Assembly (NCBI GenBank): GCA_965243805.1
Contig: OZ251577.1
Coordinates: 2,294,001-2,358,000, forward strand
DNA: 64,000 nt
Direction: 5' to 3'
From: CATQHQ01 sp965243805
GTDB taxonomy: Bacteria > Gemmatimonadota > Gemmatimonadetes > Longimicrobiales > Gaopeijiaceae
The position numbers and the translations under genes were made by a program. The notes under the pieces were generated by a model. That model had not been told where the DNA came from, ran no database searches, and saw nothing but the letters and a program-made list of their open reading frames with translations. How positions within the stretch are numbered: position 1 is the stretch's first letter; every line of letters begins with the position of its first letter. Of this stretch, positions 8,642-17,298 are shown one piece after another.

Positions 8642-9703
8642 TCAGTTCCCGTCGATCTCGACGTCGAAGTGGTCCAGCACCAGGTCGATGGGGTTCGCCA
8701 GGGTGCTCGTTTCGCTGCCCGCGAAAAGCAGCGCCACCGGGCGGCGCGCCTCGTTTTCCGAACCCGCCGTGACGATCAGCGAGCCCGAGTCTCCAGGACC
8801 CGAGAACCCTACTTGGTTGATCACGACCTGTCCCGTGAAGCGCGCGGTCCCGTCCCGGAAGCCTACGTTCACGCTGGCGTTGAGCCCGCCGATCTTGCCG
8901 ATCGTATGACCCGTGGTGCGACCGTACTTCTGGACCGCCATCCCGAGCTTGGCCGTCGCCGTCGTGCGGCGGGGCGTGCCGTAGCCGTTGGAGGGCGTCC
9001 CGTTGCCCAGCCTGCCCACATCGGTGGCGGCGATCGCCGCGTCGATCTCGTTGGTCGGGCACATGGGGAAGGGGGAACAGAAGCGGATCGGCTTGAAGGC
9101 GTGGAGCGTGCCGATCACGTCGGTCGGGTCTCGTCCGCCATCCACCCGACCTGGTTGAAGGATGGCGTCTCCCACCTGGGCCGCGTTCTTGTTGGCGTAC
9201 ACGTGGTTGTTGCTGAGGGCGAAGACGTCGCCGCCCCGGACGACCCGGGCGCCAATCGTGCCCGCCGTCACGTCCACCTGTCCCGTGGACACGCCGATGG
9301 GGACAGGGCGGGAGAAGGGCGCGCGAGGGTTCGTGCCGTCGTCCTCGTTCAGCGCGCGAAACTCGCCCGTGACTTCGGTGACCAGCGCGTGGCCGTCCAG
9401 CCGGAGGGGGAGCCCCGTCACTCCCGCGCCTGTGACGTAGACCTTGACCACGGGCCGGCCGTCCACGCCGATCGCCACCGCCGTTCCGGCGACCCCGGGC
9501 ATCGCCAGCAGGTCGTCGTCGTAGCGCTCCTGGACCGCCATCGCGGCTGCGAAGTCCCCGTAGCCGAAGAGCACGGGGTCTAGCTCTAGCGCGCCGTCAG
9601 GGCCGCCGATCCCGCCCGGTCGGCCCCCAGGCCGGAAGAAAAAGAGGTCGAACGCCACGGCGGCGGCCAGCGAGACCGCACGAACCCAAGCCCTACCCGA
9701 CAT
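8642..9703 (-). CDS. Exported trypsin-like serine protease (GDSG type)
   Basis: 353 residues. ATG at 9703 is preceded by GGAAGGAGG, a strong ribosome site. A short N-terminal signal (MSGRAWVRAVSLAAAVAFD) precedes a propeptide-like domain (GVAGTAVAIGVDGRPVVKVY to EVTGEFRAL, about residues 75-130). The protease domain has His in ALSNNHVYA, Asp in NEIDAAIA and Ser in GFSGPGDSGSLIV, the chymotrypsin-fold triad in the right order. A Cys pair (RFCSPFPMCPT) sits between His and Asp. Proteins of this build usually cut themselves free of the N-terminal domain. A stand-alone copy of that domain is encoded immediately downstream. Target unknown. Confidence 0.87.
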   Translation of the reverse strand: MSGRAWVRAVSLAAAVAFDLFFFRPGGRPGGIGGPDGALELDPVLFGYGDFAAAMAVQERYDDDLLAMPGVAGTAVAIGVDGRPVVKVYVTGAGVTGLPLRLDGHALVTEVTGEFRALNEDDGTNPRAPFSRPVPIGVSTGQVDVTAGTIGARVVRGGDVFALSNNHVYANKNAAQVGDAILQPGRVDGGRDPTDVIGTLHAFKPIRFCSPFPMCPTNEIDAAIAATDVGRLGNGTPSNGYGTPRRTTATAKLGMAVQKYGRTTGHTIGKIGGLNASVNVGFRDGTARFTGQVVINQVGFSGPGDSGSLIVTAGSENEARRPVALLFAGSETSTLANPIDLVLDHFDVEIDGN

Positions 9704-9721
9704 GCAGCTCCTCCTTCCGCG

Positions 9722-9763
9722 GCGCACTCCCGAGCTTCCGTAGCGCACTCCCGAGATTGGACG
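9722..9763 (-). repeat. Two 21-bp imperfect tandem repeats upstream of the protease gene
   Basis: Units at 9722-9742 and 9743-9763 share the first 13 bases. They lie in the 216-bp spacer between the ATPase gene and the protease gene, close to the protease ribosome site. No other clear signal was found in this spacer. Confidence 0.7.
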
Positions 9764-9919
9764 CCTCCGCTGCGAGACTGGCCACCTCCGCTGGTAGTGA
9801 TACGCCCCGTGGGGCGCCAAGGTTCCAGCGCGTTCTCATTGCCTCATGCCAAGCGCACTCGCCGCACCATAGCACCGATTACGCGCTCATGGGCCGAGTC
9901 TTCCACGAATAGCGACACC

Positions 9920-11227
9920 TCATGCATCAAAGTCGCCTCTCATGATCCGCTTCGCGGGAGACAGGCCAGTGCCTTCGTCAGAAAGTGCGTTGTCTACGGC
10001 CTGTCGATGACTCAGGGGTCCCCAAGTCGTAAACGGATCGATCCGCGTTCGCCCATTCGCCCGCCGGACCGCGAAGAGGGTCTCCTCAGGTAGAAGATCG
10101 GCCAGGATCGGTGAGTGGGTCGTGACGATGTACTGGCCCAGGCCCAGGTACTGGCGCGTCCGAAACAGCTCCGCGACGAGCTCGATCCGGCGCGGGTGAA
10201 CGCTGTTCTCAGGTTCCTCGAATCCGACGAGAGCCGGTGGCTTGCCGACACCTGCCAGCGCCAGCAACCCGAGCATCCGTAAGGTGCCCTCGGACAGCAC
10301 CCTGGCGGACATGGAAACGCCGTTTTCGCGTAGCCGAAGTTCCACCTCGCCCAGGTCGCTCACCTCCACGTCGATACCGTCGATGTTCGGAACCAGAAGG
10401 CCCAACGCCCGCTCGATCCCCTGGAACTGCTTGGCATCCGCGACCTTCAGTGTGTTTAGGAACGCTGCCAAGTCCTCGCCCATCAGCCCCATGTGCCGCG
10501 CTTCCTTGACAGGGTTGGCGGCGCGCATCCGCTGGCGAGGTTCGAGGTAGAAGAAGAGCCAGCTGGCCAATTCGCGCTGGGCGGCTACCACATGGGGGTA
10601 ATGAGGCGTGTAGTGGGGCGTCGACAGCAGGCTGTGGTCCAGCAGGCGGTCGTAGTAACGAGGGTGAGACTGCCGTTCGGTCCGAAGGCGGAGCTTGTCT
10701 CCCTGGCGTTCCAGGAACGGCGTCCGGCTTCGGCTGGGCTCGCCTCTGGGCGTCAAGGCGGCCAAGTATTCATCTGCGACACGGAGCACCCCAGATTTGG
10801 GAAGCATCTCCACTTCGATCCGGTAACGCAGGTACCGCTCCCGCACCTTCGTCTGGCCGTTTTTAGCTGGCACCGACGGGTCGCCGGTCGGTCGCCGCAT
10901 CTCGCGGATCTCACGCTCCACGCTCTCGACCACCGCGTCCGACAGGTGCAGATCGGCCTCGATCGAGAAGCGCAGGCGGTCTCGCGAAACAAGCCCCTTG
11001 AGCCCCTTGTCGCCGAAGCTGAACGACTCCAACGGCTTGCCCCGGTACGGCGGGTCGAAGGCTTCCTTGACCGTCCGGCTCGTCGCCAGCCGGGAAAGGA
11101 GCTGAAGAGCGTCGAGGAAGTTGCTCTTCCCCGAGGCATTGGGGCCGAACAGCACCGTCAGAGGCTCCAGCGTGACCTCGGCGTCGGCGAGGGACTTGTA
11201 GCCCTTGATGCGAATGCGCTTCAGCAC
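9920..11227 (-). CDS. AAA/ABC-type ATPase of the OLD/RecF-like (AAA_21) group
   Basis: 435 residues from GTG 11227, which overlaps the stop of the upstream CoA-transferase gene (GTGCTGA), suggesting coupled translation. It has a Walker A loop (FGPNASGKSN, about residues 27-36), an ABC-like signature (LSEGTLRML), Walker B (LVGFEEPENSVHP) and a switch His (TTHSP). The spacing is that of single-chain SMC/RecF-like ATPases. Members of this group occur in DNA repair and as the ATPase part of phage-defence systems, usually with a nuclease partner. No TOPRIM or DUF4276-type partner gene is adjacent here, so function is open. It shares its operon with an unrelated metabolic enzyme. Confidence 0.88.
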   Translation of the reverse strand: MLKRIRIKGYKSLADAEVTLEPLTVLFGPNASGKSNFLDALQLLSRLATSRTVKEAFDPPYRGKPLESFSFGDKGLKGLVSRDRLRFSIEADLHLSDAVVESVEREIREMRRPTGDPSVPAKNGQTKVRERYLRYRIEVEMLPKSGVLRVADEYLAALTPRGEPSRSRTPFLERQGDKLRLRTERQSHPRYYDRLLDHSLLSTPHYTPHYPHVVAAQRELASWLFFYLEPRQRMRAANPVKEARHMGLMGEDLAAFLNTLKVADAKQFQGIERALGLLVPNIDGIDVEVSDLGEVELRLRENGVSMSARVLSEGTLRMLGLLALAGVGKPPALVGFEEPENSVHPRRIELVAELFRTRQYLGLGQYIVTTHSPILADLLPEETLFAVRRANGRTRIDPFTTWGPLSHRQAVDNALSDEGTGLSPAKRIMRGDFDA

Positions 11228-13221
11228 GGTGCCTTCTCCCGTTGGCTTCGGACCCAGTTCTGCCAAGTTTGCAGGGCCGAAGTTGCCGCTTCTTCGCCGG
11301 CGGGGCCAGTGGCCCGAGCAGCCTCACAGCCGGCCTGGACCGCCGCCCCCACCTCTTGGGCCGAGGCGCCCGTCTCCATGGCGCCGCGCAAGTGGGCTCG
11401 CAGTTGGGCCTCCGCACGCCATGCCGCCAGCATCGCCACAAGGCAGAGTTCCCGGGTGGGGAGTGGCAGTCCTGGGCGGCTCATCATCGCCCCGTATCCG
11501 TACTCGACCACGAGTTCCGGCAGGTCCGGGTGCAGCCCCGCCAAGTGGCCCAGAAGAGCCTCGTAGCGCGACCCGTACACGGCACGGCAAGCTTGTTCGC
11601 CCCGCTCGGGGTCCCTGACGGCGCGTCTGTGCTCGGTGCCGCCTCCGTCCCGGTCGTCGTCAAGGCTCGGCGCACCCACCCGCTCGCGGCTCGGTGCGCC
11701 CGGCGGTCGCAACTCGGCCCATGCGGCGAACGCGGCCAGTCCCGCTGGGAAGCCAGTCACGAAGCACGACATGAGGAGCAGCTCGTCCACCTCGTGCGGA
11801 TCGCAACGGGATGCCGCATCGGCCAGCGAGGCCCGCACCAAGCGCGGGTCCCGGGTCCCTAGAGCCGCCGCCACGGCCAGCAGCGGCGGCACTGCGCCGA
11901 CCTTGGCCGCACCCTCCTTTCCTTCGTGGGCGGGCCAGCCGCCCGCGTTCCACTTCCCATCGTGAGCGGGCCAGCCGCCATTGCCCTCCAGCACCTCGTT
12001 CTGGTGCTCGCCGAGGGCAGGCGGGAAGCGGCGCAGGGCGGCCCTCCGTCCGTTCCAGCGAAGCGGAGTGGGCACATCCACGTAGCCGTCGATCCGGGGA
12101 TGGCCGGTCCGGGGATGGTCGGCTCGGCGCAACATGCCGGAGGCCACCGCCTGCGGGTCTCGCGCCGCCGACGCCACGCTGTGAATCGGAGCGGCGGGCA
12201 CCCCGTGCTCGCGCAACCGCGCCAGCAGGTCGTCGGCTGAGAACTGGCGTGTGCGCTCTGCAATCGCCTCGGCCAAACGGTCCCGGTTCGCCACCCTTCC
12301 GGCGTTCTCGGCGTACTCGGCCTGCGCGCCGAGGTCGTCCAGCGTCAGCGCCCGGCAGAGACGGCCGAACACGCCGTCGTTGCCGCCGGCGATCATCACC
12401 GACCTGCCGTCGGCGCACGGAAACGCTTGGTACGGCGCGATCATCCCGATGGCCGTGCCCATGCGCTCTGGTTCCTCGCCCGTCGCCAAGCAGCCAGTGA
12501 GGTGGTAGGACATGAGCGCCAACGCCGTGTCCAGAAGCGCGGCGGTCACCCGGGTCCCTTGGCCCGTGCGCTGCCGTTCCATCAGCGCGCCCAGGACGCC
12601 GGCCGCCACCCATGCGCCCGTCCCCAAGTCCACCACCGAACCTCCGACCCGAACCGGGCCGCCGCCGGGCTCCCCCGTCACGGACATGAGGCCCGAGCGC
12701 GCCTGAAAGAGAGGATCGTACCCCGGATCGTCCGCGAGTGGGCCCGTCAGCCCATGGGCGGTGACCGACACGTACACAACCTTCGGGTTGAGGGTGCGCA
12801 GATTGTCGTAGCCGATGCCCAGCCGCTCCGCGACGCCTCGCCGGTACGCCTCCACCACCACGTCGGCCTCGGCAGCCAGCTGCTGCGCCCGCTTCCGGTC
12901 GCCCTCAACCTTCAGGTTCAGGGTCACACCCCGCTTGTTCCGGTTGGCGATCTGAAAGAGGGGACTTTCGCCCCCCACCCAAGGCGGTCCCCAGGCTCGG
13001 GCCGCGTCGCCCGTCGGCGGTTCGACCTTGATCACGTCCGCGCCCAGGTCGCCCAGTATTTGAGTCGCGTAGGGGCCGGCGAGGTTCTGGCAGAAGTCCA
13101 GCACGCGCACCCCGGCGAGCGGGGCGAAGCTGGGGCCTCCGGGGCCTGTGCCCACGTCCTGCGACGGCTGGTCTCGCTCCACCTGCGACGGTTGGTCTCG
13201 CAACGGCTGGTCTCGCTGCAA
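11221..13221 (-). CDS. CaiB/BaiF-type CoA-transferase fused to a carboxymuconolactone-decarboxylase-like domain
   Basis: 666 residues from TTG 13221, with GAGGA 6 nt upstream. Residues about 30-410 are a family III CoA-transferase (LAGVRVLDFCQNLAGPYATQILGDLGADVIKVE, RNKRGVTLNL, DPGYDPLFQARSG, LLDTALALM, HGVPAAPIHSV). After a repetitive linker (GGWPAHDGK / GGWPAHEGK) a second domain resembles the AhpD/CMD alpha-helical fold (LLLMSCFVTGFPAGLAAFAAW, then ELCLVAMLAAWRAEAQLRAHL). I do not know a standard family with this fusion. The N-terminus is itself a tandem repeat (RDQP three times). The enzyme would move CoA between carboxylic acids; the attached domain suggests a linked decarboxylation, lactone or peroxide step, which is inference. 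Confidence 0.82.
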   Translation of the reverse strand: MQRDQPLRDQPSQVERDQPSQDVGTGPGGPSFAPLAGVRVLDFCQNLAGPYATQILGDLGADVIKVEPPTGDAARAWGPPWVGGESPLFQIANRNKRGVTLNLKVEGDRKRAQQLAAEADVVVEAYRRGVAERLGIGYDNLRTLNPKVVYVSVTAHGLTGPLADDPGYDPLFQARSGLMSVTGEPGGGPVRVGGSVVDLGTGAWVAAGVLGALMERQRTGQGTRVTAALLDTALALMSYHLTGCLATGEEPERMGTAIGMIAPYQAFPCADGRSVMIAGGNDGVFGRLCRALTLDDLGAQAEYAENAGRVANRDRLAEAIAERTRQFSADDLLARLREHGVPAAPIHSVASAARDPQAVASGMLRRADHPRTGHPRIDGYVDVPTPLRWNGRRAALRRFPPALGEHQNEVLEGNGGWPAHDGKWNAGGWPAHEGKEGAAKVGAVPPLLAVAAALGTRDPRLVRASLADAASRCDPHEVDELLLMSCFVTGFPAGLAAFAAWAELRPPGAPSRERVGAPSLDDDRDGGGTEHRRAVRDPERGEQACRAVYGSRYEALLGHLAGLHPDLPELVVEYGYGAMMSRPGLPLPTRELCLVAMLAAWRAEAQLRAHLRGAMETGASAQEVGAAVQAGCEAARATGPAGEEAATSALQTWQNWVRSQREKAPC

Positions 13222-13324
13222 CGGGGATCCTCGACACTTGCTTGGGGACAGATCACGTACCTTCTATGAGTACGCGTCCGGTGCGCGAGCCCACAGACAG
13301 AGACAGGCAGAGGGACGAGGCCCA

Positions 13325-14251
13325 ATGGATACGATCCGCATCCCCAACAGCGCAACCTACTCTCCGGTCGCTCTGGCCGACCTGATCTTCGCGGCTCCGC
13401 TGGCTTCCCGCCTGCTGCTGGGAGCCACGCTGCCCGGCCGCCTGATCCAAGCCGCCGCCTTCGGGGCCTACGCGGGCAGTGCCTTGGGCGACTGGGCAAG
13501 CCGAAGGGGCGTGAGGAAGATCGACTTCATGAAGGTCTATTCGGCGGATGTGCGCCACATGGAGGAGATGCCCGAGTCGCAGCGGCTGGCTGACGCCAAG
13601 CGGTACTCGGAGGAGCTGATGGCGACCCCGGCCTCCGGCGACGACAAGCGGACCCGGGAGGTGCTGGCCGTCGACGTGAACGAGCGACTGACCTCCTACA
13701 TCGCCGGAGTCACGGGCCAGCGCGTGGAAACCAGCAGCTCGGTACGGGAGATGACGTTGGCCCGCTTTCTCATGCCCTTCGCCGTGGGCAGCTGCGACAT
13801 CCTCTCCGGCGATGTGGCCGTCTTCCGGGACACGGGCGTCTTCGAGCCGCATGTGCTGGCCCACGAGTTCTGCCACCGCAAGGGGTACCTGAAGGAGCTG
13901 GAAGCCCAGGCCCTGGCCTACTTGGCGCTGTCCGGCTCCCAGGACCCGCGGCTCCGGCGAGCGGCGTTGGCGGAACGGGTCTACCGCAACCTTCGGGTGC
14001 TGGACGGCGACGACCCTGTCCGCTACGGCGAGCTGCTGGACGAGACTGGGCTTGACGGCAGCGTGCGGGAGGACTTTCGGCGGCTCCGTCCCCCGGACCG
14101 TCGCAACGGAGTCGTCTCCAACGCCATGCGCGAGATGTACGACGCCCGCATGAAGCTCACCGGGCAGAACGGCCTCTCCGACTACGACCGCGGCTTCACC
14201 AACTTCCTCTACACCTACGAGAAGTCGGCGGCGCAGGGGCGCGTCGCGTGA
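13325..14251 (+). CDS. DUF3810-like membrane-associated zinc metallopeptidase
   Basis: 308 residues from ATG 13325, with GAGGGACGAGG upstream. A hydrophobic region lies near the N-terminus (residues about 18-55). The core carries a zinc-protease motif HEFCH followed by RKGYLKELEAQALAYLAL, so the third ligand Glu is in the expected helix. This arrangement matches DUF3810-type peptidases. The gene is divergent from the CoA-transferase gene across a 103-bp spacer in which TTGCTT at 13238 and TTCTAT at 13262 (18 bp apart) could form a promoter for this operon. It is followed with a 4-bp GTGA overlap by a membrane-protein gene. Substrate unknown. Confidence 0.78.
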   Translation: MDTIRIPNSATYSPVALADLIFAAPLASRLLLGATLPGRLIQAAAFGAYAGSALGDWASRRGVRKIDFMKVYSADVRHMEEMPESQRLADAKRYSEELMATPASGDDKRTREVLAVDVNERLTSYIAGVTGQRVETSSSVREMTLARFLMPFAVGSCDILSGDVAVFRDTGVFEPHVLAHEFCHRKGYLKELEAQALAYLALSGSQDPRLRRAALAERVYRNLRVLDGDDPVRYGELLDETGLDGSVREDFRRLRPPDRRNGVVSNAMREMYDARMKLTGQNGLSDYDRGFTNFLYTYEKSAAQGRVA

Positions 14252-14832
14252 CCCGCACGGTCGCCGTCCACGGCAAGGCCGCCAGCGACCTGGCCTACAT
14301 CCGGGACACGATGGACCGCTCCAGCCGCTTCACCGCCGTGTCGGGTTGGGGAGGGGTGGCGACGGCGGCTGTGGGCTTTGCCGCTGCGCCGCTGGCCCAC
14401 GGCCAAGCGAGCGCTGGCGGGTGGCTGGTCGCGTGGGTGACGGCGGCGCTGCTCGGGTTCGGTGTGGGGGCCGCGGCGATCTTTCTGAAGGCGCGGAGGT
14501 CGGGAGAGCCGCTGGCCCGGGGCGCTGGCCGCCGCTTCGCCCTGGGGCTGGGTCCGCCCGCCTTCGTCGGCGGGCTGCTGACCGTGGCGCTTCACTCTGC
14601 CGGTGCCACCGACCTCCTCCCCGCCACCTGGCTGCTGGTGTTCGGGGCCGGGCTGGTGACCGCCGGCGCGTGGTCGGTTCCTGCGGTTCCGGCGATGGGG
14701 CTCGCCTTCCTGGTGGTGGGCGCGGCCGCCGTCTTTGCCGGCCCGGCCTGGGGCGACCACTTCATGGCTACGGGGTTCGGCGGCATCAACCTCGCCGGCG
14801 GCGCCTACGTCGTTCGGAAGTACGGTGGCTGA
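14248..14832 (+). CDS. Integral membrane protein paired with a winged-helix regulator
   Basis: 194 residues. GTG 14248 overlaps the preceding stop. After an N-terminal soluble helix (DLAYIRDTMDRSSRFTAVSG) there are about five or six hydrophobic segments (GGVATAAVGFAAAPLA, LVAWVTAALLGFGVGAAAIF, PPAFVGGLLTVAL, TWLLVFGAGLVTAGAW, AMGLAFLVVGAAAVFA). I do not recognise a functional family. The gene overlaps the downstream HTH gene by 8 bp, and that tight pairing suggests the membrane protein and the regulator act together, for instance in envelope sensing. Confidence 0.75.
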   Translation: MTRTVAVHGKAASDLAYIRDTMDRSSRFTAVSGWGGVATAAVGFAAAPLAHGQASAGGWLVAWVTAALLGFGVGAAAIFLKARRSGEPLARGAGRRFALGLGPPAFVGGLLTVALHSAGATDLLPATWLLVFGAGLVTAGAWSVPAVPAMGLAFLVVGAAAVFAGPAWGDHFMATGFGGINLAGGAYVVRKYGG

Positions 14833-15229
14833 CGGGAGACAAGCCGTGGTGCCGGGTCCGCCGCCGCGCCCGCCGGGGCTCTCGAAGGCCGGGGTCAAGA
14901 CGCCGGGGCCCCGTGCGGAGCGGGCGGCGAGCCGCCTGGACAACGTCATCCACCAAAGGGTTCGCCTGGGAATAGCGGCGGCTCTCGCGGCCGAGGAGCC
15001 CCTGGCCTTCACCGACCTGAAGCGGCTTCTGGACGTGACCGACGGGAACCTGTCGGTGCACCTGCGCAAGCTAGAGGATGCCGGCTACGTGTCGTGCAGC
15101 AAGAGCTTCCAGCGGCGGCGACCCCTGACCCGCTACCGCCTGACGCCCGAGGGCCGCGGCGCACTCGAGAGATACCTCTCCCACATGGAGTTCCTGATCA
15201 ACGCCGCCCGAGCGCCTGGGGACGCCTAG
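14825..15229 (+). CDS. Winged-helix transcriptional regulator (ArsR/MarR-like)
   Basis: 134 residues from GTG 14825, overlapping the membrane-protein gene. After a Pro-rich N-terminal tail, residues about 35-120 form a winged helix: RVRLGIAAALAAEEPLAF, the recognition helix region DVTDGNLSVHLRKLEDAGYV, and a wing (RRRPLTRYRLTPEGRGAL). This matches the HTH_34-type regulators that usually sit beside a small membrane protein. No metal-binding Cys cluster is visible, so it is probably not a metal sensor. It likely autoregulates the 13.3-15.2 kb operon. Confidence 0.85.
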   Translation: MADGRQAVVPGPPPRPPGLSKAGVKTPGPRAERAASRLDNVIHQRVRLGIAAALAAEEPLAFTDLKRLLDVTDGNLSVHLRKLEDAGYVSCSKSFQRRRPLTRYRLTPEGRGALERYLSHMEFLINAARAPGDA

Positions 15230-15252
15230 CCCAGCGCCTCACACCGAGCCCC

Positions 15253-17250
15253 CTACAAATACGGTCGGAGCCAGGGGGCCGCGGACACCACCACCTCAAA
15301 GCGACCGTCGGGGAAGCCCCACGCGCCGTCGATCCGCGCCAGTTCGTGCAGGGTGGAGACCCCGAAGCCGATGTAGCCCAAGACGACTTCGCTCGATCTT
15401 GAACCCCACTGTTGGAGGGATTCGTCCGTCGCGATTCCCACCGCGCCGGCGCCGGCAACTCCGCGAAGCGCCAGCCACCCCGGAATCAGGACTTTCGAGG
15501 CTTGGCCCCGCGCCAGGACGAACCCCAACCCTTCGTACGCCCGGAAGGGGTAGCCGGGCATGGTGTTCCGTCCCCCGAGGTAGAAGAGGCGATGGCGCGG
15601 CACGGCCCCCCAGGAGCGTCCCGCCTCCACCGATGCCGACGCCCAGTGAGACCGGTCGGCCGACGCCCTTCGCCCCTCGATGCGCACGGTCAGCGAGCCG
15701 GTTCCGTCGCCCTCCCACCGCCCGGCGACCCCGTGCGCGGCGAGCTGCACGCCCCACGGACCGGATCCGCCCCACTGGTGCGAGTACTCTGCCGCCGCGC
15801 CCCACATCACGCCGGGGACAGCCCAACTCCCCAGGTAGCGCTCTCCGAAGCCCGTCAGCGACGCTGCGTTCCCGTCGGTTCCCCTCCACGACAGCGATGC
15901 CCGTCCGCCGGAGGCGAAGTACGGGTCCGCATAGTCACGGTCCCACGTCAGATGGGCGAAGGTCTTGACAACCCCCGAAGCGCCTGGCCGGGGACCCCAG
16001 TCCCGCAGCTCTCGCTCGAACGCCTCCACCGCCGCCAAGACCGTACCACCGGCCAGCGACCAGCCGGGCCGCCACTTGGCGCGGAGCAGGCCGCTGACCT
16101 TCCGGCTCCTCGTCCCATATCCTCCCAGTGCTTCCAGCCGTGTGCCGCCGGAGGGCGCGAAGGAGGCCCCCAGACCGATGTGTACGCCCTCCGCGGCGTT
16201 GGCACGCAGCACCGACGACACACCCTCCGCGTAGAGGCGGAGCCGGGGCAGCCCGCTGGTCAACCGCGCCCGCGCCAAGCTCCGAGCTTCGGCCTCCAGC
16301 GCCGACATGCTCACGGGCGACAGACCCTCTTCCGCCATCCGATCCGCCAACCCGGTTCGGAACGCAGCCGAGTCCGCCGTCCCGTAGGGAATCCGCACGA
16401 CCGCGGGGCCGCGAAAGAAGTCGGCCTCCGGGACCGCCTGGAAGTCGTACTCGCGCACCTCCAGCTTGGCCCGGATCACCGATCCCACGGGCAGGTCCAG
16501 CCCGGGCGTCTCGCGCCTCACCTCCACAGTCTGGCGGTAGGGGAGCCAATGCCGCCCCTCCCACAGTGAGTGCTCCAACCTCACCGTCACCCAATCGTTG
16601 CGCGGGTCCACGTAGGAGGCTCGGGTGAAGGTGAAGTCCATCCGCACCAACCCGCCCGAGCGCGCTTCCAGGAAGACGCTGCCCACGAACCCCGGCTGGC
16701 GTGCATCGCGAGGGCGCACCTCCACTTCGTAAACGCGCACTGGGGCCGCTAGAGTCGGCACCTGCACCTGCAGCGAGTCCACGATCCGGTAGCGGTACTG
16801 CTCGCTGCCGCCCGCGCCGAGAGGGTGAGGCACGCCCCGCACGTCCCGCCCTTCGCCCACGACGATCTGGTCGCCGAAGCCGTCCTGCACTACCGTCAGC
16901 CGGTCGATGTAGTAGTCGAAGTCGCGCACCGGCAGGAACTCCCGCCGTCGCAACGCACGCATCACCTGGCGCGTGCGGCCGGAATCGCTCCGGTAGAGGT
17001 CCAGCGCGACCTGGTCGGTCCGCAGGGGCACGGGCGCGCCGCCGTCCTCCCGGTCCAGAAAGAAGTAGACGTGGCCCTCCGCCGACGCTCGGTAGGCCGC
17101 TCCCAACGCGCCGCCGATCCGAGCGGTCCGGGCCACCTGCACGAGACGCGCCGCCGCCGCCGAATCGGCCCGGTCGTCCGCTTGGCCGCGGACCGTCGCC
17201 GGAGCCCAGAAAAGAAGGCCGCCGACGCCCAGGAGAACCGCTGCGGTCAG
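15253..17250 (-). CDS. Outer-membrane beta-barrel protein (Omp85/ShlB-like C-terminal barrel); start codon uncertain
   Basis: About 666 residues. A signal-like stretch (LTAAVLLGVGGLLFWAPATVRGQA) leads into a periplasmic beta-rich region (SAEGHVYFFLDRE, DFDYYIDRLTVVQDGFGDQIV, YEVEVRPRDA) and a C-terminal barrel with FYLGGRNTMPGYPFRAYEG, which resembles the conserved loop of Omp85-superfamily barrels, and a terminal strand ending WLRPYL. Between the rpmB stop at 17286 and this signal there is no in-frame ATG, GTG or TTG. CTG 17250 is used here as a placeholder and has no good ribosome site. The would-be 5' end lies in a 21-bp tandem duplication of the rpmB 3' end, so the native start may have been disrupted. 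Role: probably outer-membrane assembly or secretion. Confidence 0.75.
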   Translation of the reverse strand: MTAAVLLGVGGLLFWAPATVRGQADDRADSAAAARLVQVARTARIGGALGAAYRASAEGHVYFFLDREDGGAPVPLRTDQVALDLYRSDSGRTRQVMRALRRREFLPVRDFDYYIDRLTVVQDGFGDQIVVGEGRDVRGVPHPLGAGGSEQYRYRIVDSLQVQVPTLAAPVRVYEVEVRPRDARQPGFVGSVFLEARSGGLVRMDFTFTRASYVDPRNDWVTVRLEHSLWEGRHWLPYRQTVEVRRETPGLDLPVGSVIRAKLEVREYDFQAVPEADFFRGPAVVRIPYGTADSAAFRTGLADRMAEEGLSPVSMSALEAEARSLARARLTSGLPRLRLYAEGVSSVLRANAAEGVHIGLGASFAPSGGTRLEALGGYGTRSRKVSGLLRAKWRPGWSLAGGTVLAAVEAFERELRDWGPRPGASGVVKTFAHLTWDRDYADPYFASGGRASLSWRGTDGNAASLTGFGERYLGSWAVPGVMWGAAAEYSHQWGGSGPWGVQLAAHGVAGRWEGDGTGSLTVRIEGRRASADRSHWASASVEAGRSWGAVPRHRLFYLGGRNTMPGYPFRAYEGLGFVLARGQASKVLIPGWLALRGVAGAGAVGIATDESLQQWGSRSSEVVLGYIGFGVSTLHELARIDGAWGFPDGRFEVVVSAAPWLRPYL

Positions 17251-17256
17251 CGCACC

Positions 17257-17298
17257 GCGGCTCGCTACGTAACGTCCGCGGCTTCCTACGTAACGTCC
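17257..17298 (-). repeat. Two 21-bp tandem repeats copying the rpmB stop region
   Basis: Units 17257-17277 and 17278-17298 differ at two positions. The second contains the last rpmB codons and its TAG stop at 17286-17288; the first places another copy of that end inside the leader of the next gene. Confidence 0.85.

Noticed and set aside
9693..9875. A 60-residue minus-strand frame upstream of the protease
   Set aside because: It overlaps the protease ribosome site and owes its length to the 21-bp tandem repeat; no coding evidence.
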